In this document: positions 1-9,200 of the stretch, piece by piece
Position numbering within the stretch: the first letter of the stretch is position 1
Layout: every line of letters starts with the position of its first letter
Origin: Gloeobacter morelensis MG652769
GTDB taxonomy: Bacteria > Cyanobacteriota > Cyanobacteriia > Gloeobacterales > Gloeobacteraceae
Reading direction: 5' to 3'
Length of the DNA: 64,000 nucleotides
NCBI RefSeq assembly: GCF_021018745.1
Contig: NZ_CP063845.1
Coordinates: 620,001 to 684,000 of the forward strand
Notes under the pieces: generated by a model
The model's input: only the letters and a program-made list of their open reading frames with translations
Database searches by the model: none
What the model was told of the DNA's origin: nothing
Translations under genes and position numbers: made by a program

Positions 1-383
1 TAGGGCAGCAGGTTAAAGATCAAGGCGCGCAGCAGCCGCTCGGGGACGGAGCGATCGACGTTGCGTTCCACCTGGGGGCGGGTAGCGGCGATGAGCTGGT
101 CGTACTGCACGCCGGAAGGGCAGGTGCTCACACAGGCGAGGCAACCCAGACAGCTGTCGAAGTGGCCGGCGGTCGTCTGCGAGAGGGGAATCTGTCCCTC
201 GTTGAGCGCGTCCATCAAATAGATGCGGCCCCGGGGCGAATCCATCTCCGTGCCGAGTACCCGGTAGCTGGGACAGGTGGCGAGGCAAAAGCCGCAGTGC
301 ACGCAGGTGTCGATGATCTGCGGAGCGGGGGGGTGGTCCGCATCGAAGGCTCTGGGGCCGGTGGGCCGGGGCTGGTTCTCCAT
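1..383 (-). CDS. glcF: Glycolate dehydrogenase iron-sulfur subunit GlcF (N-terminal part, cut by window edge)
   Basis: The first 127 codons are inside the window; the rest lies beyond position 1. GlcF carries electrons from the FAD subunits of glycolate dehydrogenase to the membrane quinone pool in photorespiration. Two ferredoxin-type cysteine clusters are visible: CVHCGFCLATCP near residue 27 and CLGCLACVSTCP near residue 78, as expected for a two-[4Fe-4S] GlcF. The ATG at 383 is the only plausible start before the first cluster. It follows glcE on the same strand with a gap of 63 bases, so the two are probably co-transcribed. The family is clear; only the C-terminal cysteine-rich domains are unseen. 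Confidence 0.93.
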   Translation of the reverse strand, partial: MENQPRPTGPRAFDADHPPAPQIIDTCVHCGFCLATCPSYRVLGTEMDSPRGRIYLMDALNEGQIPLSQTTAGHFDSCLGCLACVSTCPSGVQYDQLIAATRPQVERNVDRSVPERLLRALIFNLLP

Positions 384-446
384 GGGTCAACTCGCTGGGA
401 TCGCGCCTGCTTGCAAGGTACACCCGCACGGACACATCGTCGGGAA

Positions 447-1754
447 TTAGCCTGGCCCGAAAGGGCGGCAGGCAAAAATCTGTTCAGGGTCGAACTGGCG
501 GCGGAGGCGGCCCATCAAGGCGGCGGTGCCGGGGGCGATATCCCAGACATCGAGGGTGTCTTTGAGGGCGGCGGGGGCTTCCAGAATGGTCAAATAGCCG
601 CCCTCGGCGCGGCAAAAATCGCGCACCGCGACCACCGCAGCGGCATTCGGGGCTTCCCAACGCACGATCCCGACGCCGTTGCCGCCGCGTACACACACCT
701 GCGCGCCTCGCTCGCGGGCACACCCCAGGACTGCCACCGCCCGCGCGGGCGGCATCCCCAGCTTGCAGACCACCGCCTCGGGAGTCGCTGTCCGCCAGAA
801 ATAAGAGCGTAACTGCTCCCAGAGTTTCCCTTCCTCCTGCCCTTCGAGGACTTGCGGCGAGAGACCGGGAGCAAGAGCCAACAGCCGCGTACTTTGCTCA
901 CGCACACTCGCCTCGATCCCGCCAAAGCGCACCAATAGTCCCGACTTGTCGCCCAATCCCAATCCCGCAAGGGTGCTTTCGTCGACGATTTCTACTGCCA
1001 GTGGCGCGAGGGCTGAAGCGAGCAGCGAGGCAGCCGCACGGGATAGATCCTCCGCTGTCGGTGCGCCCAGCACCACCGTGCGCCAGGCTTCAGGCAGCGG
1101 ATGGAGCCTGAAGGTCAGCTCTGAAACGATCCCGAGGGTGCCGAAGGCGCCGGTGAATAGCTTCATCAGGTCGTAGCCCGCCACGTTTTTGACCACGCGC
1201 CCGCCGGCTTTGACCATTTTGCCGTCGGCGCGCACTACGGATATCCCCAGGCACATGTCGCGCACCCCGCCGTAGCGGTGGCGCAAAGGGCCGCTATCGG
1301 CGGTGGAGAGTATCCCGCCCAGGGAAGCTCCTTCGGAATAGGCAGGGTCAAGGGCGAGAAACTGGTTGGCTTGGGCCAGCTTTTCCTGCAGCACAGCAAA
1401 GCCGATACCTGCCTCGGCGGTGACGGTCAGATCCCCGGCGGCGTGCTCGACGAGCCGGTCGAGTCTGGCGGTGCCCACCAGCAGATCGGCTCCCCGGGGC
1501 AGTGTTCCCCAACCGAGCTTGGAGCTGTGGCCCACGGGCAGAACCCGCCAGCGCTCGCGATGGGCACAGATCATCACCTCGGCAAGCAACGTGGGGCTGT
1601 CCGGCAGCACCACAGGTGTTTCGGGATCGAGGCCTATTTGTTTGAAGATCCACGGCTTGGCAGGAGAACATCGATCGAGTGCGTACCAGCCGGTATTGCC
1701 CACGATCGCTTCGAGGGTCTGAAAGATCGGTCTGGAAGTCGTGCTCACAGCCAC
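447..1754 (-). CDS. glcE: Glycolate dehydrogenase FAD-binding subunit GlcE
   Basis: A 435-residue FAD-linked oxidoreductase of the PCMH type, shorter than GlcD, as is normal for GlcE. The FAD-binding half contains LPVGHSSKLGWG (about residue 75) and a glycine-rich GGILSTADSG segment (about residue 145), followed by GGRVVKNVAGYDLMKLFTGA, a sequence typical of GlcE. With GlcD and GlcF it forms the complex that oxidises glycolate to glyoxylate. It is directly upstream of glcF. It is separated from glcD by about 540 bases that hold two small genes on the other strand, so glcEF and glcD probably have separate promoters. Confidence 0.93.
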   Translation of the reverse strand: MAVSTTSRPIFQTLEAIVGNTGWYALDRCSPAKPWIFKQIGLDPETPVVLPDSPTLLAEVMICAHRERWRVLPVGHSSKLGWGTLPRGADLLVGTARLDRLVEHAAGDLTVTAEAGIGFAVLQEKLAQANQFLALDPAYSEGASLGGILSTADSGPLRHRYGGVRDMCLGISVVRADGKMVKAGGRVVKNVAGYDLMKLFTGAFGTLGIVSELTFRLHPLPEAWRTVVLGAPTAEDLSRAAASLLASALAPLAVEIVDESTLAGLGLGDKSGLLVRFGGIEASVREQSTRLLALAPGLSPQVLEGQEEGKLWEQLRSYFWRTATPEAVVCKLGMPPARAVAVLGCARERGAQVCVRGGNGVGIVRWEAPNAAAVVAVRDFCRAEGGYLTILEAPAALKDTLDVWDIAPGTAALMGRLRRQFDPEQIFACRPFGPG

Positions 1755-1880
1755 CCGGACGTGTTCAGTGCTTTTCTACTATACGGGGCTCGACAACCTT
1801 CCACCCAGGGGGACGAATCCTGGCAATGATGTATATATCACACTGATTACTTTGGCGAAACTACCCGCACCGAAGGTGAC

Positions 1881-2087
1881 TTGAATGCTTTGGTAAGCAT
1901 CCGCGAAGAAGCACAAGATTCCTACCGGCGGATGTCGAGCCTGATGAGCAATATCGCCAGTTCGCCTGCACAAACCGCAGTTGATAGTATGAGACTGTTG
2001 AGGCAGGCGTACTTACGGACCAGAGAGCGTATCGCACCGGCCATCCGCAGTATTCAGGAAGTAAAAATTGCATGGCAACTACCATGA
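1881..2087 (+). CDS. Small hypothetical protein, overlaps next gene
   Basis: A possible 68-residue protein from a TTG start at 1881, in the gap between glcD and glcE and on the opposite strand. It looks alpha-helical and basic (many Arg, Glu, Ser and Leu), with no recognisable domain. Its end overlaps the start of the next small gene by 16 bases, which suggests translational coupling. No ATG start and no clear Shine-Dalgarno sequence are visible, so this may be a leader or a chance reading frame. Confidence 0.35.
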   Translation: MNALVSIREEAQDSYRRMSSLMSNIASSPAQTAVDSMRLLRQAYLRTRERIAPAIRSIQEVKIAWQLP

Positions 2088-2257
2088 ACGACGAATCGGG
2101 GCCTCGTCTTCCGGATCCCAAAACTCGTGAACGGCTGCGCCGCTCTTTGCTAGCAGCCGCTTCCAGCCTGCGCGAAATCAATCTGGAGTTGCAGGCTATC
2201 GAAGACGAGCTCGTGCGCCGTAATGCCGAACTTTCGGCGAGCCGCCCAGAGGGCTAG
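2072..2257 (+). CDS. Small helical hypothetical protein
   Basis: A 61-residue, strongly charged protein starting at ATG 2072, with AGGAAG about ten bases upstream as ribosome binding site. After a short proline-containing N-terminus, residues 18-55 form a heptad-like Leu/Ile/Glu/Arg pattern (REINLELQAIEDEL) that predicts a single long amphipathic helix or coiled coil. Function unknown. It lies on the strand opposite the glycolate dehydrogenase genes and interrupts the run glcD - glcE - glcF. Confidence 0.55.
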   Translation: MATTMNDESGPRLPDPKTRERLRRSLLAAASSLREINLELQAIEDELVRRNAELSASRPEG

Positions 2258-2296
2258 TCCGTGCAGTGCAGAAGTTGGAGCGGTTTGGAGGTGCAC

Positions 2297-3763
2297 TCAA
2301 AATCGCTCCACCGTAGGGAAGCGGGCGGTGGATTCGGCGCGGGCGGCTTCGCCGCAGGTGCGCGGAGTCGGAAAGAGCTTGGTGGGGTTGGCCAGGCCCT
2401 TCGGATCGAAAACGGCGCGCACCCACTGCATGGTCTCCAGATCCGCAGGCGTGAACATGTCGCTCATGTAGCAGCGCTTCTCAGCACCGATGCCGTGCTC
2501 CCCTGAGATGCTGCCGCCCACCGCGACGCAGAGCTTGAGGATCTCGCCTCCGAGGATCTCGACTTTTTCGAGTTCCCCGGCGATCCGCCCGTCGTAGAGA
2601 ATCAGCGGGTGCAGGTTGCCGTCGCCCGCGTGAAAGACGTTCGCCACCGGGTAGCCGTGCTTTGCGCTCAGCAATTCAATCTGCTGAAGAACAAACTGCA
2701 GTTTCGTGCGCGGGATCACCCCGTCCTGGACGTAATAGTTGGGGGCACGCTGGCCCATGGCGGCAAAGGCGGCCTTGCGGCCCTTCCAGAGCTTGAGCCG
2801 CTCGGCGGGGTCGGTGGCGGTGCGCACCGCGCGTGCCCCGGCCTCTAGGCAGAGGGCTTCCACCCGGGCGCTCGCCGCCTCGACTTCGACAGCAAGCCCG
2901 TCCACTTCGACCAGCAAAATCGCCCCGGCGTCGCGCGGGTAGCAGTCGGTAGCCACCACGTCTTCGACGGCGTTGATGCTCAGGTTGTCCATGATCTCCA
3001 TGCCCCCCGGCACGATCCCGGCCCCGATGATCGCCGTGACCGCCGCACCCGCCTCCTCGATCGTGGCAAAATCGGCGAGCAACACCCGGATCGATTCAGC
3101 GCTCTTCAGCAGGCGCAGGGTGATCTCCGTTGCGATCCCCAGGGTGCCTTCGGAGCCCACGAACACCCCCGCCAGGTCGTACCCGGGCATCTCGGGCACC
3201 CGGCCGCCCACATCGACTACGGCCCCGTCCGGCAGGACCAGTTTGAGGCTGAGCACGTGGTTGGTGGTGACGCCGTACTTGAGGCAATGCACTCCGCCGG
3301 AATTTTCAGCGACGTTGCCGCCGATCGAGCAGATGCTCTGGCTGGAGGGATCCGGGGCGTAATAAAAGCCGGCGCCGCTCACCGCCTGGGTGACCCAGTT
3401 GTTGATCACCCCCGGCTGCACGACCACCTGGCGGTTATCCAGGTCGACGGCCAAAATCCGGTTCATGCGCGCGGTGACCACCAGCACGCACCCTTCGACC
3501 GGCAGCGCTCCCCCCGAGAGGCCCGTACCGGAGCCCCTCGCCACGAAGGGCAATCCTTCCCGGTAGCACAGAGCGAGCACCCGGGAGACTTCTTCGGTGG
3601 TGCGCGGCAGGACGGCGAGGGCGGGGCGCTGTTTGTAGCTGGTCAGCCCGTCGCACTCGAAGACCAGCAATTCCTCCGGCGTCCAGACGACGCCGGTTTT
3701 GCCGACAATCCGTTCCATTTGCTGGGCTATCGCCCGCCAGTTGGGCTTGCTGAGGGTGAGCAT
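2297..3763 (-). CDS. glcD: Glycolate dehydrogenase catalytic subunit GlcD
   Basis: A 488-residue FAD-dependent 2-hydroxyacid oxidoreductase that oxidises glycolate to glyoxylate. The N-terminal PCMH FAD domain has PFVARGSGTGLSGGAL (about residue 73) for the FAD pyrophosphate. The C-terminal FAD-oxidase domain has HAGDGNLHPLILYD (about 375) and SGEHGIGAEKR (about 413), the two active-site signatures of the GlcD/D-lactate dehydrogenase family. Length is normal. glcE and glcF follow on the same strand further left, which favours glycolate over D-lactate as substrate. Confidence 0.94.
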   Translation of the reverse strand: MLTLSKPNWRAIAQQMERIVGKTGVVWTPEELLVFECDGLTSYKQRPALAVLPRTTEEVSRVLALCYREGLPFVARGSGTGLSGGALPVEGCVLVVTARMNRILAVDLDNRQVVVQPGVINNWVTQAVSGAGFYYAPDPSSQSICSIGGNVAENSGGVHCLKYGVTTNHVLSLKLVLPDGAVVDVGGRVPEMPGYDLAGVFVGSEGTLGIATEITLRLLKSAESIRVLLADFATIEEAGAAVTAIIGAGIVPGGMEIMDNLSINAVEDVVATDCYPRDAGAILLVEVDGLAVEVEAASARVEALCLEAGARAVRTATDPAERLKLWKGRKAAFAAMGQRAPNYYVQDGVIPRTKLQFVLQQIELLSAKHGYPVANVFHAGDGNLHPLILYDGRIAGELEKVEILGGEILKLCVAVGGSISGEHGIGAEKRCYMSDMFTPADLETMQWVRAVFDPKGLANPTKLFPTPRTCGEAARAESTARFPTVERF

Positions 3764-3808
3764 TTTGGCCTGGATTGCGAGGCTTCCGGCTTCAGTGTAG
3801 ACCCGGCT

Positions 3809-4489
3809 TCAGGGGATGAAGCGGTCGACGCGTGCGGCACCGAAGGCCCGGCCCGCCGTCCAGGAGACCAGATAGCCGATGACCATCAAGATTCCAACTC
3901 CCAGAGGCCAGCCGAGAAACTCCACACCCCAGCTACGGGCAAAGGCGACCGCGTGGCGAAACCCTTCGCCGGTGGGTTCGGCAAAATCGCGGGCGATGCA
4001 ACTGCACCACACGTAGGCAACCGCCAGATTGAGGTAGACGGCCCGGCGTCCGAGCACGACGTTGGCCGTCAGCCAACCCGAAAGCAAGCCCGCAGCGTGC
4101 CAGAACGCCGCTCCGCGCTCGCCGCTCCCGATGAGCAGCACCGCACAAAACAGCGCCAGGGCGGCGGCGGCGAGGCGCTGGCGATCGGTGTAGCGCGCAG
4201 CGGCCGCAAGCCAGGCCGCCACCGCCGCCACCGCCACCGAGGCCGCCAGTTGCACTAGATGGGCACCCCCGGCGCCCGGCGTGCCGCTCAGGGCCACCAG
4301 CAGGTAATAGAAAAAGCCCTCCAGCCGGTCGACCATCTGGCGTACCAGGCGCAAAACAGGACTGTCCCAGTAGAAAAATGTCCCCAGAGCGGCAGCAAAA
4401 ATGATCAGCGTCCCCACCTGGGGCGAAGGGCCAGGACGGGCGAGCGGCACATTCACCTTCCACCGGGGCCAAACCAATCCGGGCGGCAT
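3809..4489 (-). CDS. Multi-pass membrane protein of unknown function
   Basis: About 226 residues starting at the ATG at 4489. This start is preferred over 4513 because AGGAG lies at a good distance upstream. Hydrophobic stretches suggest about five or six transmembrane segments. The N-terminal 30 residues are basic and proline-rich, and the protein ends with a basic tail. I recognise no family. It follows glcD upstream on the same strand with a gap of 45 bases, so it could be the promoter-proximal gene of a transcript running into glcD. Confidence 0.75.
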   Translation of the reverse strand: MPPGLVWPRWKVNVPLARPGPSPQVGTLIIFAAALGTFFYWDSPVLRLVRQMVDRLEGFFYYLLVALSGTPGAGGAHLVQLAASVAVAAVAAWLAAAARYTDRQRLAAAALALFCAVLLIGSGERGAAFWHAAGLLSGWLTANVVLGRRAVYLNLAVAYVWCSCIARDFAEPTGEGFRHAVAFARSWGVEFLGWPLGVGILMVIGYLVSWTAGRAFGAARVDRFIP

Positions 4490-4675
4490 GGACAACTCCT
4501 GCGACAGAATCATCTTACCGCCCCCCTGCCCGCAGGCACGGGTGGGAACTGGCCGTGTTTTTTGTGAAGTTCCTCTCTATAATGCCAGTGGAACTTCGTT
4601 GAAGTTCTTGATGGATTGTTACACTTACCCCGGCTTCATTTCGGGACGACGCAGTAAACAAAGAGGGACATTTGT

Positions 4676-5518
4676 ATGAGCGACAGTCTGGTGGAAGCAC
4701 CGAGCAGCGAGAATCTCCCGAACGGGAAGGCCGAGAGCGGTGGCCACCCGACGGGAGGCGAGCTCGTCCACGGCAGCGGTGAGCCGCACCTGGAGCCGGT
4801 CCAGTACCATACAGCCCCGGCGCTGCGCGTCGAATCGTCCAAGGCGACCCAGCCGTCGGGCGAATTGACGGTCTACCGCACCACCAGCGAGCTTGGCCTG
4901 CGGCCGATCTTTCCTTCGGAAATCGAGATTTTGCCGGAGACCCCACTTCCCGAAGGGCGTCCCATCGAAAGAAGCAAGCTCAACATTGTGCATGTGCTGG
5001 GCGAGAACCGCCCGGTCACCAAAGACGATGTCGAGATGATGGCCGAGAGCAACCTGCCCGGCGGCCGTCCGATCGCCAAGAGCAAACTGAAAGTGTTGCC
5101 CCAGACCTTTTTGCCCAACGGCCGTCCCATCGAGGTGAGCAAGTTCAAAGCCCCCGAGAAGCTGCGCGACTCTTTCCCGCGGCCGGTGTTTGCGGATCCG
5201 GCCCAGGTGGCCACCAACTTGCCGCCGGTCTTCAGCCGCCCGGTATTTAAAAGCGGTCTAAAGATCCTCGATACGACGCCGCTGCCCGGCGGGCGCCCCG
5301 TCGAAGCGACCGGCCGCTTCCACCCCGAAGGCGATCTGCCCTACGGCTACCGCCCGGTCTTCCCGAGTACTGTCGAGGTAGCCGAGAACCTGCCCACGAT
5401 CAACAATCGCCCGGTTTTCAAAGGCGGCCTGGCTATACCCGAGCACAGCCCGCTGCCCAACAACCGGCCCATCGCTTCGAACGCGATCGAAGGCGACGAA
5501 CTCATCTCGTTCGATTAG
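4676..5518 (+). CDS. Proline-rich LPxGRP(I/V) repeat protein
   Basis: A 280-residue protein built almost wholly from a degenerate repeat of about 20-24 residues, centred on LPxGRPI or a variant such as FxRPVF. Clear copies are LPEGRPI, LPGGRPI, LPNGRPI, LPGGRPV, LPYGYRPVF and LPNNRPI, usually followed by a short basic-hydrophobic stretch like SKLKVL. There is no signal peptide, transmembrane segment or cysteine. The N-terminal 60 residues are acidic, polar and probably disordered. The ATG at 4676 has AGAGGGA as ribosome binding site. I know no function; a scaffold or multivalent binding role is only a guess. Confidence 0.85.
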   Translation: MSDSLVEAPSSENLPNGKAESGGHPTGGELVHGSGEPHLEPVQYHTAPALRVESSKATQPSGELTVYRTTSELGLRPIFPSEIEILPETPLPEGRPIERSKLNIVHVLGENRPVTKDDVEMMAESNLPGGRPIAKSKLKVLPQTFLPNGRPIEVSKFKAPEKLRDSFPRPVFADPAQVATNLPPVFSRPVFKSGLKILDTTPLPGGRPVEATGRFHPEGDLPYGYRPVFPSTVEVAENLPTINNRPVFKGGLAIPEHSPLPNNRPIASNAIEGDELISFD

Positions 5519-5933
5519 AGGGACTTTCCGGCGTCAACTGCCGAGCGGAGCCTGACACAGCCGCCGGAATTTCTCGGGGATGTCCGCCTCGGATGTGGGT
5601 ATGATGCCTACAAAATCTGATACAAATCTGTACCACTACTGCCATCCTCTTCGGCGCAGTGACTCACCCAAAACTTTGCCGCAGTCGACACGCGTCGTGC
5701 ACGCACTGAAAGAGTGAACCGAGCCCATCCACCGACTCTCCCGCCCACCATGCCAATAAGTCCGGGGGGTCGGGGCTGGCAGCCCCTCGACGCGGGGAGG
5801 GGGAGAGCGCGAGAGGGGAACCCGAAGGGGGTTCCGCCTCTCGCCCCACAGACTCGCGTGCAAAACCAACCGCCAGATGCCAAGTGCCAGGGTGAAAACA
5901 GGCTTCCAGGAGGAGCAGCTGGACCCTCCAGAA
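5519..5933. other. Intergenic region with GC-rich hairpins
   Basis: 415 bases between two convergent genes, with no credible gene. It holds a hairpin at about 5771-5788 (GGGGCT / AGCCCC arms) and a longer one at 5809-5844, whose arms (GCGAGAGG...GAACCC and its complement) enclose GAAG. Between them runs a purine-rich track. The structures could terminate both neighbours or be a REP-like repeat. Confidence 0.5.
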
Positions 5934-7478
5934 TTAATCGAGCCGGCCGCAGGCCGCTTCGACCGCTTCAAGCAAGTGACCGCTGGCCATCAGTTCAACC
6001 ATCTTTTCGATATCGCGGCTGACGATGCGGTCGGACTCCAGATGGGGAATCGCCGAACGAATCATCGCGAGGGCGGCGCGGCTGCCGCGGCCGGGGGTGA
6101 GCTTGCCGCGCAAATCGAGCGCCTGGGCGGCGCACAACAGTTCGATAGCGATTACCCGTTCGCAGTTGTCGCAGACGGTGACCGCTTTGCGGGCGGCGGT
6201 GAGGCCCATGCTGACGTGATCTTCCTGTCCGGCGGAAGTCGGGATCGAATCGACGCAGGCTGGGTGGGCAAGCACTTTATTTTCGGAGACCAGCGAGGCC
6301 GCAGTGTACTGGGCGACCATATAGCCCGAGTGCAAACCGCCCGCCTCGGTGAGAAACATCGGCAGACCGTTGGAGTAATCGGCGTTGACCAGCCGCTCGG
6401 TGCGCCGCTCAGAGATATCGGCCAGTTCCGCGAGGGCAATGGCGAGCACATCGGAGGCCATGGCGACGGGCTGGCCGTGGAAGTGGCCGCCGGTCACCAC
6501 CTCGCCGGTGTCCGCAAAGATAAGCGGATTGTCGGTGACCGAGTTGATTTCGATCGCGATCACCCCGCCGGCGTAGGCGATGGCGTCCTGGCTCGCCCCG
6601 TGCACCTGGGGTGCGCAGCGCAGCGAATAGGCGTCCTGCACCCGGTCGCAGCCCGCGTGCGAAGCGATCAGAGCACTATCTTCTGTAAGCGCGAGCAAAT
6701 TGCGCGCACTCGACTGCTGGCCCGGGTGGGGCCTCAGGCGGTGGAAATGGGGCAAAAAGGCCGAGCGCGAACCGAGGGTTGCCTCCAGGGTCATCGCACA
6801 GGCCAGATCCGCGAGTTTGGCGAGCCGCTTGGCGCGGTGGACGGTAAGCGCTCCCAAGGCACTCATCGCCTGGGTGCCGTTGATGAGGGCCAGTCCTTCT
6901 TTGGCCCCCAACCGAATCGGTTCGAGACCGACGCGGGCCAGGGCCGCCGCACCGGGGAGCACCCCACCCCCCACCTCTGCCTCCCCTTCGCCGGTGAGCA
7001 CCAACGCCAGGTGGGCCAAAGGAGCCAGATCGCCGCTCGCCCCCACCGATCCCCGGCAGGGCACCACCGGGTGTACCCCCCGGTTGAGCATCGCGATGAG
7101 CAGCTGTAAAGTCTCGGGGCGCACCCCCGAGTACCCCAGTGCCAGGGTGTTGGCCCTCAGCAGCAGCATGGCCCGCACCACTTCGCGGCCGAAGGGTTCC
7201 CCCACCCCGGCGGCACTGCTCACCAGCAGATTTTGCTGCAACTGCTCGACCGCCGAGCGGGGGATGCGCCGGTTCTTAAAGTAGCCGAAGCCGGTGGTGA
7301 TCCCGTAGACAATCTCATCGCCTTCGAGCAGCGCTTCGACAAAGGCGCGCGAGCGGCGGACCGCCTCCAGGCTGGCAGGCGCGAGCCTCACCGGTACACC
7401 GCCACGGGCAACGGCGACGACATCATCGACAGCAAGAGAACAACCGTCGAGCACCAACCAATTGGTCAATAGTTTCAT
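5934..7478 (-). CDS. hutH: Histidine ammonia-lyase family protein (HutH-like)
   Basis: A 514-residue member of the MIO-dependent aromatic amino acid ammonia-lyases. The Ala-Ser-Gly triad that forms the MIO electrophile is at 147-149 ([12 protein letters not shown]). Other histidase residues are present: the Tyr in YGITTGFG (58), [12 protein letters not shown] and GQEDHVSM with the histidase-type Glu. However, the selectivity position normally Ser-His in histidases is Ser-Ser here (87-88, [10 protein letters not shown]). It is not the Phe-Leu of PAL or the His-Leu of TAL. No other hut gene is nearby. Deamination of histidine to urocanate is the default call, but the substrate is less certain than usual. 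Confidence 0.85.
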   Translation of the reverse strand: MKLLTNWLVLDGCSLAVDDVVAVARGGVPVRLAPASLEAVRRSRAFVEALLEGDEIVYGITTGFGYFKNRRIPRSAVEQLQQNLLVSSAAGVGEPFGREVVRAMLLLRANTLALGYSGVRPETLQLLIAMLNRGVHPVVPCRGSVGASGDLAPLAHLALVLTGEGEAEVGGGVLPGAAALARVGLEPIRLGAKEGLALINGTQAMSALGALTVHRAKRLAKLADLACAMTLEATLGSRSAFLPHFHRLRPHPGQQSSARNLLALTEDSALIASHAGCDRVQDAYSLRCAPQVHGASQDAIAYAGGVIAIEINSVTDNPLIFADTGEVVTGGHFHGQPVAMASDVLAIALAELADISERRTERLVNADYSNGLPMFLTEAGGLHSGYMVAQYTAASLVSENKVLAHPACVDSIPTSAGQEDHVSMGLTAARKAVTVCDNCERVIAIELLCAAQALDLRGKLTPGRGSRAALAMIRSAIPHLESDRIVSRDIEKMVELMASGHLLEAVEAACGRLD

Positions 7479-7643
7479 CGTCCGCCTTTGTGGCTCTAAC
7501 CGTTCGCCATGCTAATCAACTGCCCCCCGCCGCTGACGGTCGGCGCAACGATCGTTCGCAAACCCGCCGATACTGTGCGCTTTACCGGTTCGCGCAAGGC
7601 TGGAGCACCGCTGGGTACAATGGGGCACACCGCCGCCGCAGGA

Positions 7644-9134
7644 ATGCCCATGGTTTTAGCCGCCCCGCTCACCCGCAAAGAACTTGCAGCCCTTGCGATT
7701 GACTGTCTGCGCCGCTCGGGTTGCGAGTACGGCGAGGTGCGCTTTGCCAGTTATCAGACCCAGCGCCTCACCGCCCGGGATCGATCGCTGGACGAATTGA
7801 GCGAGCGGCGCAGCAGCGGGTTTGGGGTGCGGGTGCTCCTGGAGGGTGCCTGGGGCTTTGCCGCAAGCCACCGGCTCGGTGCCGGGCAGGTGCAGCGCAT
7901 CGTGGCGCTCGCGGTGGAGACGGCGAAGGCAAGTCGGCTGGCCCAAAATGCGCGCGTCTGCTTGGTTCCGGTTGCCCCCGAGCGGGGCAGTTACGTCACT
8001 CCTATCCAGATCGATCCCTTTGCGGTTCCGGTCGAGGATAAGGCGCAATTGCTGCTGGAGATCAACGAGCGGCTGTTGCACTTTGGCGATCAGGGCGTCC
8101 GCAAGGTGCGCTCGTTCTTGCGCTTCGGGCGCGAAGAGAAACTTTTTGCCTCCACCGAAGGGGCGCTCATCGAGCAGACCATTTACCGGAGCTATCCGGG
8201 CTTCAGCTGCACAGCGGTGGCCGACGGCGACGCCCAGGAGCGCTCCTACGAGCGACCACCCCTCAACATCGGCTACGAGCACATCGACGCAGCGGACCTG
8301 CTAGCACAGGTCGAGCGGGTGGCCACCGAAGCGATCCAAAAAGTGCGCGCTCCTAAAGGGCCGCAGGGTGTGCGCTCCACCCTCGTCCTCAAGCCCAGCC
8401 ATTTATTTTTGACGATCCACGAATCGGTCGGCCATCCTACCGAACTGGATCGGGTCTACGGCTACGAGGCCAACTTTGCGGGCACCAGCTTTGCCACCAC
8501 CGACAAATTGGGTACCCTGCGCTACGCCGCCCCCGGGCTCAACTTCCGCGCCGATCGCACCCAAGCGGGGGGACGGGCCACCTGCGGCTGGGACGATGAA
8601 GGGGTGCCTGCCCAGAGCTGGCGCGTGGTTGAAGACGGAATCTTAGTCGATTACCTCACCGACCGCGAGACGGCCCACCGCCTGGGACGCGCAGGAAGCA
8701 ACGGCTGCGCCTTCGCTGACAGCTGGGCGAGTGTGCCGATGGTGCGCATTCCGAATCTGGGTTTGGAGGCCGGCCCGGCCGGGGGAGCACGCACCGCGGC
8801 ACTCGCAGAAATGATCGCCGATACCGAAGAGGGCATTCTCATCGACGGCATCGGCAGCTACTCAATTGACCAGCAGCGGCGCAATTTCCAGTTCGGCGGC
8901 GATGCGTTCTGGAAAATTGAGAAGGGCAAAATCGTCCACATGCTCAAAGATGTCACCTACTGTGCGATGACCACCGAATTTTGGAACCGCGTCGACGCGC
9001 TGGGGCCAGCAAGTGAGCTTGAGCAGTGGGGCACCGACATCTGCGGCAAGGGCGAGCCGATGCAAATCGCCCAGATGAGCCACGCCTGCGTGCCGGTGCG
9101 CGTGCGCGACATCGCCTTGGGCAGCCCCGGTTAA
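7644..9134 (+). CDS. tldD: TldD/PmbA-family metalloprotease, TldD type
   Basis: About 496 residues. The frame is open from 7509, but the ATG at 7644 or 7650 is favoured because AGGA at 7640-7643 fits a start there. The zinc protease motif of TldD is intact: HESVGH, followed by the acidic residue in PTELD and the family sequence YEANFAGTSFAT. TldD pairs with TldE to form a cavity protease that degrades unfolded peptides and processes some ribosomally made peptides. A cytochrome P450 and a TldE-like gene follow on the same strand. Confidence 0.9.
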   Translation: MPMVLAAPLTRKELAALAIDCLRRSGCEYGEVRFASYQTQRLTARDRSLDELSERRSSGFGVRVLLEGAWGFAASHRLGAGQVQRIVALAVETAKASRLAQNARVCLVPVAPERGSYVTPIQIDPFAVPVEDKAQLLLEINERLLHFGDQGVRKVRSFLRFGREEKLFASTEGALIEQTIYRSYPGFSCTAVADGDAQERSYERPPLNIGYEHIDAADLLAQVERVATEAIQKVRAPKGPQGVRSTLVLKPSHLFLTIHESVGHPTELDRVYGYEANFAGTSFATTDKLGTLRYAAPGLNFRADRTQAGGRATCGWDDEGVPAQSWRVVEDGILVDYLTDRETAHRLGRAGSNGCAFADSWASVPMVRIPNLGLEAGPAGGARTAALAEMIADTEEGILIDGIGSYSIDQQRRNFQFGGDAFWKIEKGKIVHMLKDVTYCAMTTEFWNRVDALGPASELEQWGTDICGKGEPMQIAQMSHACVPVRVRDIALGSPG

Positions 9135-9200
9135 GGACAGGATCGAAATCGCAGCCCTGAACTAGCCTGGAGGGACCAACTGTTGTCCTGGAGCGCCCCT

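Noticed and set aside
5877-7109. Long + strand frame of 410 codons
   Set aside because: Shadow of the histidine ammonia-lyase-like gene, whose motifs are clear on the other strand.
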